Assembly: GCA_035651995.1 (NCBI GenBank)
Contig: DASRER010000014.1
Span: 62,001-126,000 of the forward strand
Source of the DNA: Terriglobales bacterium
GTDB taxonomy: Bacteria; Acidobacteriota; Terriglobia; Terriglobales; Acidobacteriaceae
DNA length: 64,000 bases
Direction: 5' to 3'
In this document: positions 47,320 through 56,274 of the stretch, in pieces
How the letters are laid out: every line of letters begins with the position of its first letter
Numbering within the stretch: position 1 is the first letter of the stretch
Made by a program: the position numbers and the translations under genes
Notes under the pieces: generated by a model
Database searches by the model: none
Seen by the model: only the letters and a program-made list of their open reading frames with translations
What the model was told of the DNA's origin: nothing

Positions 47320-48555
47320 ATGCGCCGCATACGCTACAGCAAATACGTCCCCGACCTGGCCTCGGAGATGTCGATGGAGGACCTGCTGCAGGCGCTCTCC
47401 GACTATCTGCTGAACTCCGGATTTCAGGACCAATACTTCTACGACATGAACCAGCAGACGCTGGAAGAGCTGCGCCAGGCGATCGAGCAGGCGCTGATGT
47501 CGGGCGATATGTTCGACGACGAGCAGGTGCAGCAGCAGCTCGAGCAGATGCAGCAGGAAGGGCGGCTCGACGAGCTGATCGAGCAGATCATCCGGCGAAT
47601 GGAGCGGGAGGATTACGTCTCCATTGACCAGCCGCACGAGCCGTCGCAGCGGTCGAGCGTCGGCGGACAGGTGGGCGAGAACCAGGCGCAGGCGAAGTTC
47701 GAGATCACCGACAAGAGCCTCGACTTCCTTGGCTACAAGACGCTGCGCGACCTGCTCGGGTCGCTGGGCAAGTCGAATTTCGGGCGGCACGACACGCGCG
47801 ACCTGGCGACGGGCATTGAGGCTTCGGGCGCGTCGCGGCAGTACGAATTCGGCGACGCGCTGAACCTCGACATCACCGCCACGCTCTCGAGCGCCATCCA
47901 GCGCGACGGGCTGAAGCTGCCGCTGAACATCGAGTACTCTGACCTGCAGGTGCACCAGTGCGAGTACCAGTCGTCGTGCGCGACCGTGATGATGCTCGAT
48001 TGCTCGCACTCCATGATCCTGTACGGCGAAGACCGCTTCACGCCGGCGAAAAAAGTGGCGATGGCGCTCTCGCAGCTGATCCGCACGCAGTATCCGGGCG
48101 ATTCGCTGTCGCTCGTCCTGTTTCACGACTCGGCCGAAGAAGTGCCGCTCTCGCAACTGGCGCGCGTCAAAGTCGGACCGTACTACACCAACACGCGCGA
48201 GGGGCTGCGCCTGGCGCAGCGCGTGCTGCAGAAGCAGAACAAGGACATGAAGCAGATCGTGATGATCACCGACGGCAAGCCCTCGGCGCTCACGCTCGAA
48301 GACGGCCGCATCTACAAGAACGCCTTCGGCCTGGATCCGCTGGTGGTGAGCCAGACGCTGGAAGAAGTTTCAAAGTGCAAGCGAGCGGGAATTCTGATTA
48401 ACACCTTCATGCTGGCGTCGGATTACGGACTGGTGCAGTTCGTCCAGAAGGTGACCGAGATGTGCCGCGGGAAGGCGTACTTCACCACGCCCTACACGCT
48501 GGGGCAGTACCTGCTGATGGACTACATGAGCAGGAAGACCAAGACGATCCACTGA
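47320..48555 (+). CDS. VWA-domain protein, partner of the AAA+ ATPase
   Basis: 411 aa. The N-terminal half (1-215) is acidic and Gln/Glu rich with a helical [20 protein letters not shown] segment. The VWA domain (about 220-405) carries the MIDAS motif DCSHSM (DxSxS, about 228-233), an essential Thr-containing TNTREGLRL loop (about 292-300) and MITDGKPSA. It resembles the ChlD-type subunit that cooperates with ChlI. The 453-bp interval back to the AAA+ gene is the GxxExxY insertion. It is convergent with the CDGSH gene (6 bp apart). Confidence 0.87.
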   Translation: MRRIRYSKYVPDLASEMSMEDLLQALSDYLLNSGFQDQYFYDMNQQTLEELRQAIEQALMSGDMFDDEQVQQQLEQMQQEGRLDELIEQIIRRMEREDYVSIDQPHEPSQRSSVGGQVGENQAQAKFEITDKSLDFLGYKTLRDLLGSLGKSNFGRHDTRDLATGIEASGASRQYEFGDALNLDITATLSSAIQRDGLKLPLNIEYSDLQVHQCEYQSSCATVMMLDCSHSMILYGEDRFTPAKKVAMALSQLIRTQYPGDSLSLVLFHDSAEEVPLSQLARVKVGPYYTNTREGLRLAQRVLQKQNKDMKQIVMITDGKPSALTLEDGRIYKNAFGLDPLVVSQTLEEVSKCKRAGILINTFMLASDYGLVQFVQKVTEMCRGKAYFTTPYTLGQYLLMDYMSRKTKTIH

Positions 48556-48561
48556 GCTCAC

Positions 48562-48825
48562 CTACGCTTTTGGCGGCTGCCCCGTCTCTTCCGCCCGAAC
48601 CGCCGCCTCGGCCGCCTGGAAGCCAATCCTGGAGTGAGTTCCGTCGCAGAACGGCTTGTTGACCGATGCGCCGCAGCGGCAGAGCGAGAATGCCTGCTGG
48701 CCGTCTTTGACCTTGGCGCTCAGGTCGTATTCGTTTCCGTTGGCGTCAACCAGTTTGACGCTGCCGATGGGGGCCTCCACGCGATACGGGCCGTTGGGGC
48801 GGACGGTGATCTTCACCTCTGCCAT
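48562..48825 (-). CDS. CDGSH iron-sulfur domain protein
   Basis: 87 aa from ATG 48825 (GGAGGACTC site; an upstream in-frame ATG at 48846 has none). It contains CRCGASVNKPFCDGTH, the CDGSH-type CxCx2(S/T)x3PxCDGxH motif that binds a redox-active 2Fe-2S cluster. The N-terminal AEVKITVRPNGPYRVE is the typical bacterial mini-CDGSH strand. A role in redox or Fe-S trafficking is inferred from family. Confidence 0.92.
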   Translation of the reverse strand: MAEVKITVRPNGPYRVEAPIGSVKLVDANGNEYDLSAKVKDGQQAFSLCRCGASVNKPFCDGTHSRIGFQAAEAAVRAEETGQPPKA

Positions 48826-48956
48826 GAGTCCTCCGGAAAAGTTCACAGTTTACAGTTAACAGTTCACAGTTGGGAACCCGGTCGTTCCGGCATTCTCGTC
48901 GGCGCGGCGGGCGCCGATAGCGTAGGCGGAATGCAGAGATCCCGAGCCGCACAGAA

Positions 48957-49031
48957 CGCGGCTCAGGATGACCCCTCTTTAGGTCAGCTCTTTCGGCTCA
49001 CGATGACCCTCTTTAGCCCAGGATGACCACT
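48957..49031. repeat. Three degenerate copies of the GCTCAGGATGACCC element
   Basis: GCTCAGGATGACCCCTCTTT, then GCTCACGATGACCCTCTTTA, then CCCAGGATGACCACTTTT. The spacing is about 21-35 bp. Also matches single copies at 11471, 12995 and 16801. Confidence 0.6.
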
Positions 49032-49057
49032 TTTCAAAAGAGGGTCCGGGGTTAGGT

Positions 49058-49085
49058 GCCGACGGGCGCGGCGGCGGTCGCTACA
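49058..49085. repeat. Diverged copy of the GACGGGCG...CGCTACA element
   Basis: GCCGACGGGCGCGGCGGCGG followed by TCGCTACA matches the element at 23156-23184, but the inner stem is disrupted by substitutions. Confidence 0.5.
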
Positions 49086-49218
49086 GCGTCAAGAGCGGCG
49101 AAGGGTTGCGTGCCGAGGGCGAGGCGCGCGTCGTCGTCAAAACGGGCGGAGATGGTGTGCAATGCCGTTGTTGTTCTCGCGCTTTCTGTAAACTGTGAAC
49201 TGTAAACTGTGAACTGAG

Positions 49219-50061
49219 ATGAGTGCACACGGACATCCAGGAATGCAGCCACCTACGCCGCAGCCGCTGCCTGGCGTGGGGAGCATCATTGCGGTCGGAT
49301 CGGGGAAGGGCGGCGTGGGCAAGACCACCGTCGCGGTGAATCTCGCCCTGGCGCTGGCGAAGCTGGGCTTCAAGACCGGGTTGCTCGACGCCGACGTATA
49401 CGGCCCCAACGTTCCGCTGATGATGGGCGCAACGGCGACCCCGGTGGTGAACGCTGAAAACCGCATCATCCCGCTGGACCAGCACGGCGTGCGCCTGCTG
49501 TCGGTGGGCCTGCTGAATCCGGGCGACCGGCCGCTGATCTGGCGCGGGCCCATGCTGCACTCCATCATCCGGCAGTTCCTGCAGCAGGTGAATTGGGGCC
49601 AACTCGATTATCTCGTGGTCGACCTGCCTCCGGGCACGGGTGACGTGGCGCTGTCGCTCATCCAGACCGTGCCGCTCACGGGCGCGATCGTGGTCTCCAC
49701 GCCGTCCGACGTGTCGTTGCAGGACGCGCGCAAGGCGATCGAAATGTTTCGCCAGGTGAAGGTGGACATTCTCGGCATCGTCGAGAACATGAGCCACTTC
49801 GTTTGCCCGCATTGCCACCAGGAGATCGACATCTTTTCCAAGGGCGGAGCCGAGCGCACGGCGGGCGCCTTCGGACTGGCCTTCCTGGGACGAGTGGCGC
49901 TCGATCCAGCGGTGCGGGCCGGCGGCGATTCGGGGCATCCGGTGGCGCTGGCCGGCGAGGACGAGCACGCGAAGTCATTCTTCGACCTGGCGCGTCGGGT
50001 GGACGAGCGCGTGCGCGAGATCAAGTCGCGGCCGAGCGAGAGCGTGGTCGAAATCCAATGA
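49219..50061 (+). CDS. mrp: Mrp/NBP35-type Fe-S cluster carrier ATPase
   Basis: 280 aa. ATG 49219 follows the heptamer dyad by 2 bp. GSGKGGVGKTTVAVNLALAL (about 27-46) is the deviant Walker A, and LDADVYGPNVP and DLPPGTGDVALSL are the switch regions. A C-terminal CPHC pair (about 194-197) is the cluster-binding CxxC. The usual N-terminal MIP18/DUF59 domain is absent and is replaced by a short Pro/Gln-rich lead. It carries and delivers Fe-S clusters. The CDGSH protein lies nearby on the other strand. Confidence 0.92.
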   Translation: MSAHGHPGMQPPTPQPLPGVGSIIAVGSGKGGVGKTTVAVNLALALAKLGFKTGLLDADVYGPNVPLMMGATATPVVNAENRIIPLDQHGVRLLSVGLLNPGDRPLIWRGPMLHSIIRQFLQQVNWGQLDYLVVDLPPGTGDVALSLIQTVPLTGAIVVSTPSDVSLQDARKAIEMFRQVKVDILGIVENMSHFVCPHCHQEIDIFSKGGAERTAGAFGLAFLGRVALDPAVRAGGDSGHPVALAGEDEHAKSFFDLARRVDERVREIKSRPSESVVEIQ

Positions 50062-50308
50062 CGATTCGCCGACGGCTGTGCGCGGCCCGGGCGGGATTTC
50101 GCTGAGGCTTTCGCATTTTGTCCCTTAACCGGCTTCGAGTGGAACTCCAGCAGCCCTGCTGGGTTATTATGTTGCGTTTCATCTTGCAGCGCATGTGAAG
50201 CGAGCCGCGCGTTTCGGGCGCTTCGGGAGAAGCGCGCCCCGCGCCCAGGTTCGTCTTCACCGATGCAAGAACCACCTGGAACTCCGTCATAGACGTGGAG
50301 ACGCCTCG

Positions 50309-52330
50309 ATGAAGAAGCTCGCCCTGGCCGTGGCCGTATGCTCGATGTCGTTGTGGGTCGCCTGCGGCGGCGGCAAGTCGTCTTCCTCCTCCACGACCGT
50401 CACCATCACCATATCGCCCACCACCGCGTCGGTGGTTGGCGGCCAAACCGTGCTGTTCACCGCTACCGTGACCGGCAACAGCAACACCGCCGTCAACTGG
50501 CAGGTGAACAGCATTGCCGGCGGCAACAGCACCGTCGGGACGATCAGCACAGGGGGACTCTATACCGCGCCCAATACGGTGCCGAACCCGGCGACGGTCA
50601 CGATTACGGCGATCTCGCAGGCCGATACCACCAAGACCGCGACCGCTTCGGTCACCATCACCGGACCTGCGCCGCCCATACCCACGGCGTTCGTAGTGAT
50701 CAGCCCGCAGGTGGCGACGCTACCCGCCGGCGGCCAGCAGACGTTCAGCGCGACGGAGAACGGCGCGCCCATCGCGGTGACCTGGGGGGTCCGTTGCGAC
50801 AGCGCGACGGCCGGCGCGTGCGGATCGATCACCACCGCGGGTGTGTACACGGCGCCCCTGACGCCGCCGCCGGGGGGCAATGTGCGCATTACGGCGACGG
50901 CAAATGACGGCAGCGCGCCCACTGCGACGGCCAGCGTCACCATTCAGTTCGGCAACGGAAGCCTCAGCGGGCGGTACGCATTTACATTTTCCGGACAGAA
51001 ATCCGGCGCGCCGTTCATGGCGGGCGGCAGCATCGTCTTCAACGGCACCGGCGGAATCACCGGCGGCACGGAGGACGTGAACAACAACAACAACGGCGCC
51101 GCGAACGTGGCCATCACCGGTGGCAGCTACAACGTGGGCAGCAACGGACGCGGAACCGCAACCATCCAGACGGCGGCGGGCACGGAAAGCTGGCAGTTCA
51201 CGCTGGTGAACAACCTGCACGGGTTCGCAGCGCGCTTCGATGCCGGCGTCGCCAACGCCAGCGGCGTGCTCGACCGGCAAACGCCCTCGCAATTCACGCT
51301 GGCGTCGGTGCAGGGCGGCTATGCGTTCAACATTGGCGGGCAAAGCGCCGGGCGCACGGTGGCCATCGCCGGGGCGCTCGTTTCAGGCGGCGCCGGCGGG
51401 ATCACGAGCGGGCGGCTGGACGCAAATGTGGCGAATGTCGTCACGCCGGACAGCGCCCTTACGGGCACCTACACCGCGCCCGACGCGAACGGCCGCGGCA
51501 CGCTCTCGATCGTAAGCGGCCTTGGCACGCTGAACTTTGCCTATTACATTGTCGATACCAACCGGCTCAAGCTGGTCGGCACCGATACCGCGCAGGTACT
51601 GGCGGGTGACGTGGGCAAGCAGGCCGCCGGTCCGTTCAGCAACGCCAGCTTCTCCGGTGGATTCGCCTTCACGACGTCGGGCACGGCGGCGCTTACTCCG
51701 GTGGGCCAGGGCGGAATCTTTACGCTCGACGGCGGCGGACGCGTGGTGAGCGGCATGCTTGACCAGAACAGCAATGGCAACCTGCAGAGCAATGTGCCGC
51801 TGTCGGGCACGTACGCCGTCAGCGACACGGCCACCGGGCGCGCCACGCTGTCATTCACCGCCGGAAGCAGCACGCTGCAGTACGTGTTCTATCCACAGGC
51901 GGGTGGCGTGCTGAACCTGGTGGAAGTGGACGCGACCAACGTCACGCGCGGCGCCGCCATCGCGCAGGGCGTCTCAACGTTCAACGGATCTTCACTCGTG
52001 GGTGAGTTTGCCGGGCTGCTCACGGGCGCGGACCTCATCACCAACCGCGGACAAAGCGATGTGATCGGGCAGTTCACGCTGAACGGCGGCAGCGCGCTCA
52101 CCGGAATCGTGGACGTGAACAACAACGGCTCCACGTCAACGGCGCAGAATTTCACCGCTTCGTACCTGGTGGACTCCGCCACCGGACGTGGCGCCGCCAG
52201 CTTCACCAGCAACGCGGGCACGCTGCCCAACGGAGTTTTGGCGCTCTACATCGTGGACTTCAACAACGTCCTGTTTCTTGAGACGGACAGCAACCGCGTC
52301 CTCACCGGGACGATCCAGAAGCAGTTCTAG
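50309..52330 (+). CDS. Large lipoprotein: two Ig-like domains and four tandem ~110-residue repeats
   Basis: 673 aa from ATG 50309 (GGAG 9 bp upstream). A lipobox-like VACG ends the signal at about 19. Two Ig-like (Big_2-type) domains (about 25-115 and 120-215) contain VTITISPTTASVVGGQTVLF and the ISPQVATLPAGGQQTFS segment. From about 216 there are four diverged repeats, each with G.YAF, ...GG.......D.N...., ..G.Y.....GRGT and ..L....D...V. Asn/Gly/Thr-rich composition suggests a beta-rich surface structure. It looks like an acidobacterial outer-surface protein of unknown ligand. The CIRCE-like operator lies just after its stop. Confidence 0.8.
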   Translation: MKKLALAVAVCSMSLWVACGGGKSSSSSTTVTITISPTTASVVGGQTVLFTATVTGNSNTAVNWQVNSIAGGNSTVGTISTGGLYTAPNTVPNPATVTITAISQADTTKTATASVTITGPAPPIPTAFVVISPQVATLPAGGQQTFSATENGAPIAVTWGVRCDSATAGACGSITTAGVYTAPLTPPPGGNVRITATANDGSAPTATASVTIQFGNGSLSGRYAFTFSGQKSGAPFMAGGSIVFNGTGGITGGTEDVNNNNNGAANVAITGGSYNVGSNGRGTATIQTAAGTESWQFTLVNNLHGFAARFDAGVANASGVLDRQTPSQFTLASVQGGYAFNIGGQSAGRTVAIAGALVSGGAGGITSGRLDANVANVVTPDSALTGTYTAPDANGRGTLSIVSGLGTLNFAYYIVDTNRLKLVGTDTAQVLAGDVGKQAAGPFSNASFSGGFAFTTSGTAALTPVGQGGIFTLDGGGRVVSGMLDQNSNGNLQSNVPLSGTYAVSDTATGRATLSFTAGSSTLQYVFYPQAGGVLNLVEVDATNVTRGAAIAQGVSTFNGSSLVGEFAGLLTGADLITNRGQSDVIGQFTLNGGSALTGIVDVNNNGSTSTAQNFTASYLVDSATGRGAASFTSNAGTLPNGVLALYIVDFNNVLFLETDSNRVLTGTIQKQF

Positions 52331-52342
52331 CCCTCCTGCACG

Positions 52343-52374
52343 GATTGGCACTCTGGGTACCCAGAGTGCCAATC
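52343..52374. promoter_or_regulatory. CIRCE-like operator upstream of hrcA, spacer 10
   Basis: A perfect 15-bp palindrome: GATTGGCACTCTGGG / CCCAGAGTGCCAATC with a 2-nt centre. Inside it, TTGGCACTC and GAGTGCCAA resemble the HrcA operator CIRCE (TTAGCACTC-N9-GAGTGCTAA) but with 10 bp between half-sites. It ends exactly at the -35 box of the hrcA promoter, as expected for autorepression. Confidence 0.7.
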
Positions 52375-52403
52375 TTGACAGTCCGGCAGCGCGTTCCTAC
52401 AAT
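52375..52403 (+). promoter_or_regulatory. Near-consensus hrcA promoter
   Basis: TTGACA (52375-52380), an exact 17-bp spacer, and TACAAT (52398-52403). This is the best sigma70-type promoter in the window. The start codon of hrcA is about 100 bp downstream, leaving a leader that includes a perfect hairpin. Confidence 0.85.
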
Positions 52404-52461
52404 CGAGACCATCGAAGGTGCCGGGCGTCGCTAGCTAAGTTTTTGCATCTAAAGGATTAAG

Positions 52462-52489
52462 CTGCTGTCGGCGTCCGGACCGACAGCAG
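52462..52489 (+). promoter_or_regulatory. Perfect 10-bp hairpin in the hrcA leader
   Basis: CTGCTGTCGG / CCGACAGCAG with an 8-nt loop in the transcript leader, ending 16 nt before ATG 52506. Could act as an RNA structure that affects translation or stability. Confidence 0.55.
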
Positions 52490-52505
52490 GATTGTCTCTG
52501 GGCAT

Positions 52506-53552
52506 ATGCCGAACCAACCCAACATCGGAGAGCGCGAACGCGAGATCCTGACGGCGATCGTTTCCACCTTCATCGCCACCGGCGAGCCGGTAGGATCGCG
52601 GACGCTGGCGCGCATGAATGCCGAGGGCCTGAGCCCGGCGACCATCCGCAACGTCATGGCCGACCTCTCCGATGCCGGCTATCTGGAGCAGCCGCACACT
52701 TCCGCGGGCCGCGTGCCGACCACCGAGGCCTACCGCTACTACGTGGAACAGTTGACGGGGCGAGCGCGAATCTCGGAGAACGACGCAGGGCTGATCGAGG
52801 ACTCGCTGCACGGGATCAGCGATCCGCAGGAGTTTTTGGAGCGGACGTCGCAGGTGCTCTCGCTGATCTCGCACGGCGTGGGTGTAACGGTAGCCAGCAC
52901 GGGGCAGCGCAAGGCGCTGGAGCACATCTATTTTTCGCGTCTGTCGGAAAACAAGATTCTGGCGGTGCTGGTCACACGCTCGGGCGTGGTGCGCGACCGG
53001 CTGCTGCGGGTCGAACACGACCTGAGCCAGGCCGACCTGGACGTTGCGGCGCGCTACATCAACGAAAATTTTCAAGGCTGGACGATGGAAGCCGTGCGCG
53101 CAGAAATTGCGCGGCGGCTGGAAGAAGAACGCAGCGAGTACGACCGCATGATGCGGTCCCTCGAACAGCTCTACCGGCAAGGCGCGCTGGCGGCCGAGCC
53201 TTCGTCGCAAAGCGTGTACATCGGCGGCGCGGCCAACCTGGTGGGGAACGAGCAGGACACCGCGCGTCTTCGGCAGCTTTTGCAGACGCTCGAAGAGAAA
53301 GAGCGCGTTGCCGACCTGCTGGCCGCGTATCTCAACGCGCAGCAGGAAGCAGTGCGCGTCGTGATCGGCCTGGAAGACGCGATGCCGCACATGCGCAACT
53401 TCGTACTCATCGGGGCGCCGGCCCGTGTTGGCGACGAGGTGCGCGGATCGCTGGCAGTGCTGGGCCCCACGCGCATCGACTACGAACACACCATCACGGC
53501 GGTGAGCTATATCGCGCGGCTCTTCGACAAGATCCTCAACGAAGGCGAATAG
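52506..53552 (+). CDS. hrcA: Heat-inducible transcription repressor HrcA
   Basis: 348 aa. The N-terminal winged helix (about 5-85) contains REILTAIVSTFIATGEPVGS and LARMNAEGLSPATIRNVMADL, both diagnostic. The C-terminal part carries the GAF-like effector domain and dimerisation helix (SFIARLF). It represses chaperone genes by binding CIRCE and is controlled by GroEL. The operator and promoter lie immediately upstream. It heads the grpE-dnaJ-rsmE operon. No clean ribosome site, so translation may depend on leader structure. Confidence 0.95.
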   Translation: MPNQPNIGEREREILTAIVSTFIATGEPVGSRTLARMNAEGLSPATIRNVMADLSDAGYLEQPHTSAGRVPTTEAYRYYVEQLTGRARISENDAGLIEDSLHGISDPQEFLERTSQVLSLISHGVGVTVASTGQRKALEHIYFSRLSENKILAVLVTRSGVVRDRLLRVEHDLSQADLDVAARYINENFQGWTMEAVRAEIARRLEEERSEYDRMMRSLEQLYRQGALAAEPSSQSVYIGGAANLVGNEQDTARLRQLLQTLEEKERVADLLAAYLNAQQEAVRVVIGLEDAMPHMRNFVLIGAPARVGDEVRGSLAVLGPTRIDYEHTITAVSYIARLFDKILNEGE

Positions 53553-53560
53553 GGACGGTT

Positions 53561-54121
53561 ATGGCGAGAGGGAATGGCAAATCCGAACTTGACCAGGATG
53601 TCCGGCTGGATGCCGAGCGCGAGCTGACCGCGGGCGACGACAGCGCGGCAGCAGCCGAGGTTGCGCAGGAGGAGCTGCAGCGCACCCGAGCGGAGCGCGA
53701 CGCGCTGCTCGACCGCATGGCGCGGCTGCAGGCCGAGTTCGAGAATGCGCGCAAGCGCTCCGCGCGCGAGCAGGCCGACTTCCGGGACTACGCGCTGGTG
53801 GATGCCGCCCGGACGCTGTTGCCAATCCTCGACAGCCTGGACCGCGCGCTGAAAAGTTCGCGCGGCGGGGGCGATGAGTTCCGCTCCGGCGTGGAGCTGA
53901 TTCAGCGGCAGTTCAGCGACGCGCTGGCGAAAATGGGCGTGCGTCCCGTGCCTGCCCAGGGCGAGCCCTTCGATCCAACGCTGCACGAAGCGGTGGAAAT
54001 GGTGGAGCGCAGCGATGTCCCCGATCATCAGGTGATTGAGGAGTTGCAGCGGGGCTACAGGCTGAAAGACCGGCTGCTGCGTCCGGCGATGGTGCGGGTG
54101 GCGCGCAATCCGAAGGGCTAG
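53561..54121 (+). CDS. grpE: Nucleotide exchange factor GrpE
   Basis: 186 aa. Its helical first half (about 30-75, ERDALLDRMARLQAEFENARKR) and the C-terminal beta domain with EPFDPTLHEAV and RGYRLKDRLLRPAMVRVA are the GrpE signature. It removes ADP from DnaK. ATG 53561 is 8 bp after hrcA. Normally dnaK would follow, but here a 152-bp gap with a heptamer dyad intervenes before dnaJ. Confidence 0.95.
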   Translation: MARGNGKSELDQDVRLDAERELTAGDDSAAAAEVAQEELQRTRAERDALLDRMARLQAEFENARKRSAREQADFRDYALVDAARTLLPILDSLDRALKSSRGGGDEFRSGVELIQRQFSDALAKMGVRPVPAQGEPFDPTLHEAVEMVERSDVPDHQVIEELQRGYRLKDRLLRPAMVRVARNPKG

Positions 54122-54123
54122 TC

Positions 54124-54257
54124 CTCAGTTCTCGGTTCTCAGTTGGACCTGGGAGCGCCAACCGGAGTTCTTCCTGGCCCGCGCTGCTCCGAGGCCAGGC
54201 GCGCGAATGAGAGCCGAGACGTGATGTTGCCGGGCGAACCGAGAACCGAGAACTGAA
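54124..54257. repeat. Heptamer dyad in the grpE/dnaJ gap
   Basis: The left arm 54124-54144 (AGTTCTC, GGTTCTC, AGTT units) starts 2 bp after the grpE stop. The right arm 54237-54257 (GAGAACC, GAGAACT units) matches its reverse complement at 19 of 21 positions. Another copy, CCGAGAACTGA, follows the right arm to 54270. Confidence 0.85.
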
Positions 54258-54273
54258 AACCGAGAACTGAATT

Positions 54274-55404
54274 TTGGCAACCAACGCAAAACGCGACTAC
54301 TACGAGGTGCTGGGGGTGGCGCGCGGCGCCAGCGAGCAGGAAATCAAGAGCGCCTACCGCAAGCTGGCCATGCAGTACCATCCCGACCGGAATCCCGGCA
54401 ACAGCGATGCCGAAGAACGCTTCAAGGAGTGCAGCGAGGCGTACGCGGTGCTCGCCGACGGCGACAAGCGCGCGCAATACGATCGCTTCGGACACGCGGG
54501 CGTGAGCAGCGCGGGCGGTGTCGGGTTCGATCCCACCATCTTCCAGGACTTCGGCGACATCTTCAGCGACCTGTTCGGTTTCGGCGACCTGTTCGGCGCG
54601 AGCGGCGGCCGCCGGCGGAATCGCGCTCAGCGTGGCGCCGACCTGCGCGAAGACCTGAGCCTCGAATTCGAGGAAGCGGCGTTCGGGGTGGAGACCGAGG
54701 TGCACATTCGCCGCCACGAGGGCTGTGAGGCTTGCGGAGGCACCGGCGCGGCCAAGGGTAAAGAGCCGGCCACGTGCCGCACTTGCGGCGGGCGGGGGCA
54801 GGTGCGATATCAGCAGGGGTTCCTCACCATTGCGCGGACGTGCCCGGCGTGCGCGGGCGCGGGCCGCGTGATCGCCGATCCCTGCGCCAAGTGCCACGGC
54901 GAAGGGCGTGTGATTCGCGAGCGGCGGATCGAGGTCAAGGTCCCTGCGGGAGTGGAAGACGGGACACGCATGCGCTTCAGCGGACAGGGCGAGGGCGGCG
55001 TCAACGGCGGTCCGGCGGGCGACCTGTACGTGGTGTTTCACGTGAAGGAGCACAGCTTCTTCGAGCGCGACGGTAAAGACCTGCACTGCGCGATTCCGAT
55101 CTCGTTTTCGCAGGCAGCCCTCGGCGCGCAAATCACGGTTCCCACGCTGGACGGCGAGCACTTGCTGAGAATTCCCGAAGGCACGCAAACGGGGACGACG
55201 TTCCGTATCCGCAACAAGGGAATTGCCTCGCTGAACGGGCACGGCAAGGGCGACCTGTACGTGCAGGTCAAAGTTCAGACCCCAACCAGGCTGAGCAAGC
55301 AGCAGCGCGCGCTGCTGGAACAACTGGACGCGGGCCAGCCGATCGAAAACAAGCCAGAGAAGAATTCGCTTCTCGGCAAAGTCAAAGACATCTTCACTTC
55401 CTGA
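54274..55404 (+). CDS. dnaJ: Co-chaperone DnaJ
   Basis: 376 aa from TTG 54274. The J domain has [10 protein letters not shown] and [11 protein letters not shown] (the HPD motif, about 33-35). A Gly/Phe region ([12 protein letters not shown]) and four zinc CxxCxGxG motifs ([32 protein letters not shown]) follow, then the C-terminal substrate-binding domains. It delivers clients to DnaK and stimulates its ATPase. dnaK is not in this operon. rsmE begins 2 bp after the stop. Confidence 0.96.
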   Translation: MATNAKRDYYEVLGVARGASEQEIKSAYRKLAMQYHPDRNPGNSDAEERFKECSEAYAVLADGDKRAQYDRFGHAGVSSAGGVGFDPTIFQDFGDIFSDLFGFGDLFGASGGRRRNRAQRGADLREDLSLEFEEAAFGVETEVHIRRHEGCEACGGTGAAKGKEPATCRTCGGRGQVRYQQGFLTIARTCPACAGAGRVIADPCAKCHGEGRVIRERRIEVKVPAGVEDGTRMRFSGQGEGGVNGGPAGDLYVVFHVKEHSFFERDGKDLHCAIPISFSQAALGAQITVPTLDGEHLLRIPEGTQTGTTFRIRNKGIASLNGHGKGDLYVQVKVQTPTRLSKQQRALLEQLDAGQPIENKPEKNSLLGKVKDIFTS

Positions 55405-55406
55405 AC

Positions 55407-56138
55407 GTGACCCGCCGACGCTGGATGGCCGACGAGCATGACGGCGATACCGCGGCGCTCACCGGCAAACACGCGGCGCACCTGGCGCGCGTGCTGCGAG
55501 CGCGAGTGGGCGAGGAATTTGATATCGCGGTGGGCGAGCGTGTGCGCCTTGGACGCGTGACGCGGGTGAGCGACGATCGCGTGGAATTCGCTTTAGGAGA
55601 AGAGTTGCCTTCGGTGCGATCCGGCGCGATCACGCTCGCGCTTGCCATCTTCAAGTTTGATCGCTTCGAGTGGGCGGTAGAGAAAGCCACCGAGCTTGGC
55701 GCGTCGCGGATCGTGCCCTTTGCGGCGGCGCGCACGGATGCGCATCTTGCCAAGGCGGCAATCAAGCGGGTGGAGCGCTGGCGGCGCATCGCACGCGAGG
55801 CGGCGGAGCAATCGCGGCGGGTGGCGCCGCCGGAAATCACAGACCCGGCAAAGTTCGCGGACGTTGTGAAGTTGGAAAGCGGCGCGCGCGTGGTACTCGC
55901 CGAATCCGAATGCCCGCTCTCGCTTGGTGACGCGCTGGCGCAAGCGCCCGCCGGTTCGCTGGCGCTGGCGATTGGTCCCGAGGGCGGGTGGACAGAGCGC
56001 GAACTGGAGCAATTTGCTTCGGCCGGATGGCTGTGCGCGTCGCTGGGGGCAAACATCCTTCGTGCCGAGACGGCAGTGGTTGCGGCGCTTGCGGTTGCGC
56101 AGGCGTTTTCCGCAACCGCGGAAAGCGGCGCCTCTTGA
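55407..56138 (+). CDS. rsmE: 16S rRNA (uracil-1498-N3)-methyltransferase
   Basis: 243 aa from GTG 55407, 2 bp after dnaJ. The N-terminal PUA-like domain ends near 75. The C-terminal SPOUT/knot domain has AIGPEGGWTERELE (about 190-203) and LGANILRAETA (about 213-223), both RsmE hallmarks for SAM binding. It methylates U1498 of 16S rRNA. Its place after dnaJ is a common bacterial arrangement. Confidence 0.93.
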   Translation: MTRRRWMADEHDGDTAALTGKHAAHLARVLRARVGEEFDIAVGERVRLGRVTRVSDDRVEFALGEELPSVRSGAITLALAIFKFDRFEWAVEKATELGASRIVPFAAARTDAHLAKAAIKRVERWRRIAREAAEQSRRVAPPEITDPAKFADVVKLESGARVVLAESECPLSLGDALAQAPAGSLALAIGPEGGWTERELEQFASAGWLCASLGANILRAETAVVAALAVAQAFSATAESGAS

Positions 56139-56274
56139 GGCCTCTTCCGCGCCGCTAAACGTCATCTTGCGTCGCGCACGATCTCGCCTAAGGCAAAATC
56201 TGGGTTGCCGCCGGGTGCGGCTGCTTCGATAATCGGGCTTCGCGCCGCACTCTGGCGCATCTTCGCGCCGAATC

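Larger units (their letters stand above)
48841..49216. repeat. Heptamer dyad with AGTTNAC units flanking the GGATGAC cluster
   Basis: The left arm 48841-48871 has units AGTTCAC, AGTTTAC, AGTTAAC, AGTTCAC. The right arm 49186-49216 has the inverse units AACTGTG, AACTGTA, AACTGTG. The right arm ends 2 bp before the mrp ATG at 49219. Confidence 0.85.
48826..49218. other. 393-bp gap between the CDGSH and mrp genes
   Basis: No gene is visible. It holds the heptamer dyad arms at its two ends (48841-48871, 49186-49216), three degenerate copies of the GGATGAC element (48961, 48996 and 49018), an inverted pair CCCTCTTT/AAAGAGGG (about 49006-49043), and a copy of the GACGGGCG element at 49058-49085. 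It is the densest repeat cluster in the window. Confidence 0.7.
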
